Shown piece after piece: positions 57,236 to 64,000 of a stretch of DNA of 64,000 nt. The stretch covers positions 168,288,361 to 168,352,360 of the forward strand of contig NC_081406.1 of NCBI RefSeq assembly GCF_030272615.1. Reading direction: 5' to 3'. The translations under genes were made by a program, and so were the position numbers. Each line of letters begins with the position of its first letter. The stretch's first letter is position 1. The notes below the pieces were generated by a model, which worked only from the letters and a program-made list of their open reading frames with translations, was not told the DNA's origin and ran no database searches. This DNA is from Cryptomeria japonica. Lineage: Eukaryota > Streptophyta > Pinopsida > Cupressales > Cupressaceae.

Positions 57236-58422
57236 CTTTCTGTGTATTGGATGTCGAATTCACTGAGAATCATGACCCATTTAGCCAATTGGCCTGTAAG
57301 AGCTACCTTGCTAAGTAGATATTTGAGAGGATCAATTTTTGTGACTAGCTTAATGGTGTGTGCTAGCATATAATGTCAGAACTTCTGAGATGCGAAGACC
57401 ACTATTAGGAAAGCCTTTTCAATGAATGTATAGTTGAGTTCATAGCCATTCAATGTCCTACTGATATAATATATGGCCTGTTCCTTTCCTTGTTGATCCT
57501 CTTGTGCCAATAGTGCCCCCAACGACATATCTGTTGTTGAGATATATAGGATCAGTGGCTTTCCTGCAACTGGTGGTACTAGAACTGGTGGATTCATCAG
57601 GTATTGTTTGATTTGGTAAAAAGATTCTGCACACTTGGTCTCCCATTTGAATGGTACATTTTTGTGTAGTAAATGGTTAAATGGTAGACTTTTATCTACT
57701 AGTTGAGCGATGAATCGCCTAATTGATTGAAGTCATCCTTGTAGAGATCTGAGTTGACTAATATTCTTTGGTGGTGGCAAGTCCATAATGGCTTGTACCT
57801 TTGCTGGATCTACTTTGATACCTTTAGCTGAGACTATATAGCCTAGTAACTTGCCTGATGTAACCCCGAAGACACACTTCTTAGGGTTGAGCCTGACTTG
57901 GAATTTCTCCAATCGATCAAAGATCTTTGTTAGGATGCTGAGATATTCTGCTCTGGTGAAGGATTTAGCTAGTAAATCATCCACATAGTCTTCCATAAAT
58001 GTGTACATCATGTCATGGAATATTGTTGTCATTGCTCTTTAATAAGTGGCCCCTACATTCTTTAAGCCAAAAGGCATAACATTCCAACAGTACGTTCCCC
58101 AAGGATAAGTGAACGCAATTTTATCTTGATCTTCGGGAGCTATTTTGATTTGATTATAGCCTGAGAAACCGTCCATTAGTGAGAGCATTGCATGGCCTGC
58201 TGTGAGATCTACAATTATGTCGATACTAGGTAGAGGAAAGTCATCTTTTGGACAAGCTTTGTTGACATGTCTGAAGTTAGTGCATATTCTGATACTACCA
58301 TCTGGTTTTGGTATTAGAATGATGTTGGAAATCCATTCTGCATAGTCAATGGGTCGGATGAATCCGACATCTAATAGTTTCTTTAGTTCAGTTTTGACCA
58401 TGAGTGCCACCTGTGGATTCAT
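57236..58422 (-). pseudogene. Gypsy-2 reverse transcriptase and first RNase H
   Basis: RT core 58422-57733 with PKPDGSIRICTNFRHVN, MDGFSGYNQIKIAPED, PFGLKNVGATY, and active site YVDDLLAK near 57980. Classical RNase H 57600-57240 begins LILYISTTDMSLGALLAQ; the first catalytic Asp position is Ser as in Gypsy-1. Stops: TAA at 58037 for a CAA in Gypsy-1 and TGA at 57375 for a CGA in Gypsy-1, both C-to-T. Confidence 0.87.
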
Positions 58423-59394
58423 CTTTCATAGATTTTGCTTGATTGGTTTAACTCCTAAAGAGATGGACAAGTGATGCATGATTAAGTGTGGATCCACTCC
58501 AGGCATATTGGCATATGACCAAGCAAAGTTAATTTGCCGTTCTTTAAAGAAAATGATGAATGTTGATCTTTCTTCCTCTGTCAGAGATTCTGCAAGGTGT
58601 ATGTTTCTGACGGCTTATGTGGTACCAATGTTGATTGATTGAGTGGGCTCAATCAATATGGGTGATCGCTCATGAAAGTGCTCAGGGAGAGTGTCAAGTC
58701 TCCCATCGTTAGGTGCCTTAAAAAGGTTTTCACCCTCAGATGCATCCTTTATTTTTACCTTTTTGTGATCTAGAGCTGCCATTGACTGGTTTTCAGCATT
58801 AGATCTTTTATTTGATTTATTTTTGTGACTGAGAGACTTGGCACTCCCTGATTGGTAGACATCGTTACTTTGTTCACTGGTAGATCCTGTTTCTAGATTT
58901 ATGATACATAGGTAATAGATAATAGATTCATCATCTAGGAAAATTGGTATATCATGGATTTCAGGTTCATCCTAGTCGATGAGGTCAGGAAAGACAAGCG
59001 GTAAGGAATCTTTAGGTGGATCAAGTTCTACTACTGTAAGTGTTAGGACAGAGTGTTCATCATGTTTGTTCTTAGTTTTAAAGAAGTCCAGGATTTTGAC
59101 GAGGTCTTCGATGGTATTATCTTCCGCATAGACTTGTTCATAATGTTTCTGTTCGCTTTCCTTGGCATCATAGATATTTTGTGGTCCAAATTCAAGAGGT
59201 CTATCTTTCGTGTTATGTTCTTCTTGAGAAAGGGATATAGAATCAGTATCATCAGGGATATCTGTAGTAGCATTGGAGCAAGTACCCCATTCATATTCAT
59301 TGGAATCAGTCTCAGAGGCCTCACCCCAGATTCTATCAATGCTATAAATTGGTATGTTGTATGGTGAAAACAAATCTTTGATGATGGATACCAT
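58423..59394 (-). pseudogene. Gypsy-2 pol linker, acidic
   Basis: Acidic, low-complexity segment between G-patch and RT. It has ETDSNEYEWG near 59300, matched in Gypsy-1, and INFAWSYANMPGVDPHLIM near 58520, which leads into RT. Several stops. Confidence 0.65.
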
Positions 59395-59699
59395 TTTGAT
59401 AGTTTTTGTTGATTCTGTGTCAGATCGGCTTCTATTTTTTGTATTTGTTCATAGACTGTGCTTCCTTGGGAAGGAATAATGGTATCCAGAGATGATATGA
59501 TTTGTTCTTGAGATATTGGTGTTGGAATATAAGCTACTGCTGCAGATATGGCCTTCTTGTGGCTTAGAAGCTTTCCCTAATGTAACTTCTGATCTTGACG
59601 TTCCCGTGCCTTGTGGATTATATCTGCTGATTCAAAAAGTGCTTCCTACTAGGATTCTTCTTTGTACTTCTTCTTTACTTTCCATTGAGGTTTTGTAGT

Positions 59700-59900
59700 T
59701 ATGCTAGGTGGCCGTTTCAATAGAAAAGTGAACTCACAACCCAATCCTGCTTTGTTTCTACTAGGCTATGAAGGAAGATCTATAGGTTCAGTGACTCCTT
59801 CTTTGCATTTCCCAATAGGTCCTTTACCATCATATCCCATTTACTGCATGATTAAGTATCCTTTTCCATATAGGTGTGTTGGTAGAACAATGTCTAGAGC
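59700..59900 (-). pseudogene. Gypsy-2 G-patch domain
   Basis: LYGKGYLIMQ, a stop at 59838-59840, then MGYDGKGPIGKCKEGVTEPI. Same position and pattern as in Gypsy-1 (29113-29397), so the domain is a fixed part of this family. Confidence 0.75.
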
Positions 59901-60660
59901 AGTAGCTCTATTATCTTCTTTCTCATCTTTGTATAACCAGCTAAGAACATCCTTGTCTTCTGATTCATGTGCTAGAGTGCCCAATTGGATGAAGGTACCA
60001 TCAAATTTGGTGATGGGCTGAGTGGCCAGATGTGTTGATGTAGTAGGCAATTCATGAGATCTAGGTGATGTCGGTAATTTGGCCAAACATAAAGGCTCCA
60101 AAGAGTATTCTCCTATGCCTTGGTCTTTGATATGCACTTTCTGTTTGAAATCTCCAGATGAGGAGTTGGGCTTTGCTGTTTGTCGATCTGATGTTGAAGA
60201 TTGCTGCTTTTCTCTATTATGAGGAACCAAACTGTCTTGGGCTGCCCCCATTGCGTTGCAATGTTGAAATGGATTGTAATCAACAAATATGGAGATTTCG
60301 TGTCCATCATAAGGAAATTTGACACACTGGTGATATGTAGAAGGTACTGCTTGCATTTCATGTATCCAGGGTCGTCCTAACAAAATATTGTAGGTGAGAT
60401 CTATGTCTAAGACCTGACATATAGTATCCTTTTGCACTGGTCCTACTTGAATGGGTAATATCATAGTTCCTTTAGAGGACCTTTTCTCATCATCATATGC
60501 CTTTATGGTAATCTTCTTGCAAGGATCAATAGACTCTTCTGAAAAGCCTAATGCACAGATAAGCTTTAAAGTACATATATTAAGTCCGGCTCCTCCATCT
60601 ATTAAGACTCTTTTTACTCAGTGTTTGCAAATAATGACTTTGATATGGAGAGGAGTATTA
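59901..60660 (-). pseudogene. Gypsy-2 protease and post-protease linker
   Basis: RVLIDGGAGLNICTL near 60600 (active-site Asp) and the second-half flap region LTYNILLGRPWIHEM near 60390; both halves are present, unlike Gypsy-1. A TGA at 60618 and a frame change near 60465 break it. The linker to the G-patch contains ESEDKDVLSWLYKDE near 59940, similar to EDKDILGWLYKDE in Gypsy-1. Confidence 0.8.
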
Positions 60661-62351
60661 TGCAGATGGCTTAAGGAAGTATTGTCATGCTCTAAGAAGG
60701 TGAGGTTATGAGGTCCTGTCATATGGGTGACCATGGCTTGAAATCTGTCTGTATCTAGATTTTGAGGTACATTGGTTTCCAATAGCACTTGTTCCAATAT
60801 GTCTTTGTGCTTCGGTGATAGTTTCAGCAATTCCAGTATAGATATCTGAGCTGGAGTTTTGTGTAGTTGGCTAACCAAGTCATATTGGATTTTTGGTGTA
60901 GTAGTTGTAGGTGCAGTATGTCCTTTCAAGAAATATTTCTGAGTTTGGGTTGTTACATTGACAGATTCATGATCACGCCGATCTCGGATGGTGATGACAT
61001 TTACTTGATGATCTTCAGCTGATATGTGATTTATGGTGTTGTGGTAGATATGGTTGATACGAGCTCCACGTGTATCATCTGAGGTTGAAGCTCCTTCTTT
61101 GTTATAATTTGGAAGAGGAATTTTAAAGGCTCCATGATCACCATTTGTTTTGAGACCATCTACTGTTAAGTCACCTCGATCAATCATATCTTGTACCATG
61201 TGTTTCAATCTCATGCAATCGTTCATCTGATGACCCTTGTTACGATGGTAATCACAATAGTGTGAATCATTCCACCAAGGTGGTTTGATTTGGGGTTCAT
61301 AGTTGCTGATTGGAGGCAAAGAAAGAATCTTGTTTGCCAAAAGTTCTTTGAATGCTGATTCTAGTGATTGCCCCAGTGGTGTGAAGATACGCTTTTGGAA
61401 ATTGTTCGTGTTGTTGCATGAATTGTTGTTAGGTCCTGGATTCATGTTTTTGCCTTGAGTATCATTGGTGTTGTTTGTGTTGAGTTGTCCTTGATCGGTG
61501 TTTGGTGCATATGTGTTAGCATTTGGATTAGCATTTTTAGGATTTTTCGTATTTTGAGGATTTTCGGATAATGCAAGCACTGGTTGCTTAGATTTGGGAT
61601 CATATGATTCATTGTTTCCTTCATTTTTGTTTCGAGTCCAAAATTGAGATTTGTCGAGGTTGGTGTTGTTCTGGTTATTGTAGTTTGATGAGTTTGTTCC
61701 TTCCTTATAGAATTTGAGTGTTCCCTTTTTGACACACGCTTCCTCTACTTGAATGCCATTTTCAATCAATTTAGTGAAAGATGGTATGCATTGAAGTTTT
61801 AGCCTGTAACTCATTTCACCATTCAAGTTATCGATGAAGATTTCCATTTTCTCCTTTTCGGGAATGTCTCGAGGATATCGTGATACCATACGTCACCAGT
61901 GTTGAAGGAATATCATGAATGTTTCATTGTTCTTTTGTTTGGTGTTACAAACATCGAGCATGGTTATGGCGTGCTGGATGTTATAGGAATATTGGGTTAT
62001 GAATTTGTTAACCAATTCATCAAATGATCTGACAGGTGGTGTAATTTTGGATAACCATTCCATTGTTTGCCCTCCTAGGCTTCTTGGGAATAACCTCATC
62101 AGATAGGTGTCATCATGAGCAAATTCAAGACTCATTGTGCAAAATTCTCGAACATGATCTCGGGGATAACTTTTCCCATCATATTTATCAAATTTGGGAA
62201 CATTTGAGTTTGGAAGAAAAGGCACCATGTTCAATCTTCTGTCAAATGGATAGGGATAGATTTCGTTTAAAGAGTACTGCATTGTTGTCCCTTGTTGCAT
62301 ATCCTGTATTTGCCTTTGTAACATTTGCATTTGTTGAGTAAGAGCAACCAA
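60661..62351 (-). pseudogene. Gypsy-2 gag, capsid and zinc-knuckle part
   Basis: Capsid-like retrotransposon gag at 62230-61890 (DHVREFCTMSLEFAHDDTY, MEWLSKI, QYSYNIQHAITMLD). An Asn/Thr-rich linker is at 61700-61380. The intact knuckle CDYHRNKGHQMNDCMRLKHM is near 61255-61195, followed by AQISILELLKLSPKHK near 60850. It is open for 423 codons from 61889, so gag is better preserved than in Gypsy-1. Confidence 0.87.
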
Positions 62352-63239
62352 AGGCGCATTATCTTGTCAAGGGAAAAGTTCTTCCCTTGTATTAGTTCTC
62401 AGCTGAAAAGGTGTGTTAAATGGTATATTTTGCTCTGGAGTTTCTAGCTTAGGTATATGCATTTCTGGTATACGTTGTTCTGGAATATGTTACTCAGGTA
62501 TGTGAGTTTGTATTTCTCTTTGTTGTTCTTGATACACATATTGTTGAGATCCGATTTTAAAGATGTTTGTGTCTAAATCTTCGAGAAGTTTAACACCTTT
62601 ACTTGTGAGCAGGAGCAGATACTTTTCTTTGTCATTTTCCATGAGCCTTTCGACAAGTTTTTGGAATGAGGGGTTTTCCTAACATTCCTGAAGAAGCACT
62701 TCAGAAATTTCAGTTTCTTCTAAGTGTGGAACTTCAAAAGGATTAGACAATCTTTGATTCATACTAGACTCTGTGTGTGTCTCACTTTGTTGGTTTCTTT
62801 GTGAGTGAGTAACAGGCATTTTAGTAGAAACTTTTAGTGATGAAGGGGACAAAATCCTCTTCGATGTGTTATAAGTGATACACTCGTCGGGCAAGAATGT
62901 TGGATTGATTTTTCCTCCGCGGTTTATGATTTGATTAAAAGTAGACTTTTGACAGTAGGCTCTTGTTTTTAAGGGTTCTTTGTCAAATTTGTTGGATTTG
63001 TTTTGGATATAACGTTTGACGTGATGAAGGAATACTCGATGAGATTTGAACAGTTGACGATTGATGTATAAAAACTTGTTTCTCTTGATGAACTTGGAAA
63101 AACTAGGTTGTTGTTTCTTCAACATGATGTTACGATAAAGGTTCTTTCTTCTTAAAATATGGGGATTAGTCATGCATGAGTGATCAATGGTTTCCTTTGA
63201 TTTGTTTGGATTCAGTTGATCTTGTTTGGAAAATTTCAA
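62352..63239 (-). pseudogene. Gypsy-2 gag N-terminal part
   Basis: Likely gag start at ATG 63239 (MKFSKQDQLNPNK). A basic N-terminal half includes KFLYINRQLFKSHRVFLHH, shared with Gypsy-1, then an acidic segment, a coil and repeated HIPE-type motifs near 62480-62520. Stops at 62677 and near 62490 and 62367. Confidence 0.7.
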
Positions 63240-63639
63240 ATCTTACTCTATCAAAGTGAAGGTTTAGATGCCCCTTCATGACAAAGCATGTCAAATGATA
63301 TGGATAAAAGCATCCCGATATGGAGACTTGATTTGACAACTTGAAATTTTTAAACAAGTGTTTTTGAGATGAAATCCGTAAGATGGTAAAGGATTATGTT
63401 GATATTGATGATGAGGTTTCCAGATTATGATAAGATAGACATGTTTTATCGTGCGATCAATTTAGGATTTTTACAACGTTTGTTTTGACACAAATTTAGC
63501 TCAAGAAATAGTTTTTAATGGTTTGTTTTTGCCACTCTGCTTTGATGAAAAATGATGTTGATGGAAAAAGGTTTCTGAAAATGTTTTCAAAAATTTTAAA
63601 ATTCCTCACTGTTTTGCCCCCTGCCTTTCTGATTTTGGT
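63240..63639. other. Gypsy-2 leader between array and gag
   Basis: About 400 bp of untranslated leader, no ORF. Less than a third of the length of the equivalent Gypsy-1 region. Confidence 0.6.
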
Positions 63640-64000
63640 CACGCGCTAAAATAAAGATAGCATGCGCTACCCAATTTACTTCATGCGCTAAAATAAGGAC
63701 CACACGCGCTAAGCTGCCCCTAGACACGCGCTAAAGTTTTGACTGTTCAAAAATTGTTTTCTATCTATTTAAAAAGCCATGTGCTAGCCTGGGCCTGTAA
63801 CGCGCTAACTTTTGAACCTGATATGCTAATGTTTAGCTTCCACGTGCTAAGCTGATGCTTCCACGCGCTATATTGTTTCTCTGATGCACTAAATGTTTCA
63901 ACATAGGTTTGATTGGGATAAAACGCTACTGTTTGGAATCGACGCGCTAACTTGTTGGTTGGATGCGCTAACAGAAATACCTTATGCGCTAAGAAGTTGG
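63640..64000 (-). repeat. TTAGCGC minisatellite in gag leader (Gypsy-2)
   Basis: About 16 units to the window edge, on the minus strand TTAGCGCGTG, TTAGCGCATG, TTAGCGCATCC and similar, spaced 19-30 bp. Inverted relative to the intron array at 51010-51465. It probably continues beyond the window up to the primer site, as in Gypsy-1. Confidence 0.88.

Larger units (their letters stand above)
49007..64000 (-). mobile_element. Gypsy-2: Tat-type Ty3/gypsy element with a PMD gene, 5' end outside
   Basis: Element strand is minus. 3' LTR 49007-50447, PPT, PMD gene on plus (50863-53925), convergent intergenic region, integrase to gag (55375-63239), and leader array to the end of the window. The 5' LTR and primer site lie beyond 64000. 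It has the same gene order as Gypsy-1 and closely similar proteins, but a different LTR (TGTAGACG against TGTATAC starts). It interrupts Copia-D RT. Confidence 0.88.

Noticed and set aside
1-64000. tRNA, rRNA or snRNA genes
   Set aside because: No cloverleaf with box A and box B or rRNA segment was noticed; the tRNA-like matches are primer sites of 13-18 bases only.

Overview
The window is plant nuclear DNA made almost entirely of nested, decayed retrotransposons. No ordinary host gene, tRNA or rRNA gene is visible. The evidence is Ty1/copia elements primed by initiator-Met tRNA, Ty3/gypsy elements with two RNase H domains (Tat type), a plant L1-type LINE with a C-terminal RNase H, and plant mobile domain (PMD) genes. 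The AT-rich background, long LTRs and depth of nesting suit a large repeat-rich seed-plant genome, possibly a gymnosperm. The species cannot be named from this.

Layout. 1-5471: remnants of older elements (LTR-like pieces, a Met-tRNA primer site, a coiled-coil gag fragment) and AT-rich DNA. 5472-43879: Copia-B on the minus strand, bounded by the perfect 5-bp duplication AACTT. It is split twice. Gypsy-1 (8711-35093, minus) sits in its pol, and a 5'-truncated LINE (37535-43643, minus) sits in its 5' LTR. Gypsy-1 is itself split by element C (9355-17434, minus; perfect duplication TCAAG; the empty site survives in the other Gypsy-1 LTR at 34575) and carries a solo LTR of the Gypsy-2 family (19008-20440). 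44149-49006: Copia-D (plus), cut off inside reverse transcriptase by Gypsy-2 (49007 to beyond 64000, minus).

Main result. Gypsy-1 and Gypsy-2 share an unusual two-gene plan. Gag, protease, G-patch, RT, RNase H, second RNase H and integrase read on the minus strand. A separate PMD gene reads on the plus strand, convergent with pol. In both copies the PMD gene has a TATA box 81-83 bp before its ATG, a 25-codon first exon, a phase-0 intron, and a long second exon encoding PMD, an acidic stretch, a Gly/Arg-rich stretch and a coiled coil. A degenerate minisatellite with core TTAGCGC lies in the PMD intron, and the same motif lies in inverted orientation in the gag leader. Each element has its own sequence variant, shared by its two arrays. 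The genomic RNA would therefore carry complementary arrays near its two ends, which could pair. This is the best candidate here for an undescribed system.

Secondary results: element C is an LTR element with no reverse transcriptase or integrase; it encodes a coiled-coil, five-zinc-knuckle gag-like protein and a second long unknown ORF. The LINE has an extra ORF downstream of its RNase H. All coding regions carry stops or frameshifts. Several stops can be shown, by comparing Gypsy-1 with Gypsy-2, to fit C-to-T change, as expected for methylated silenced repeats.
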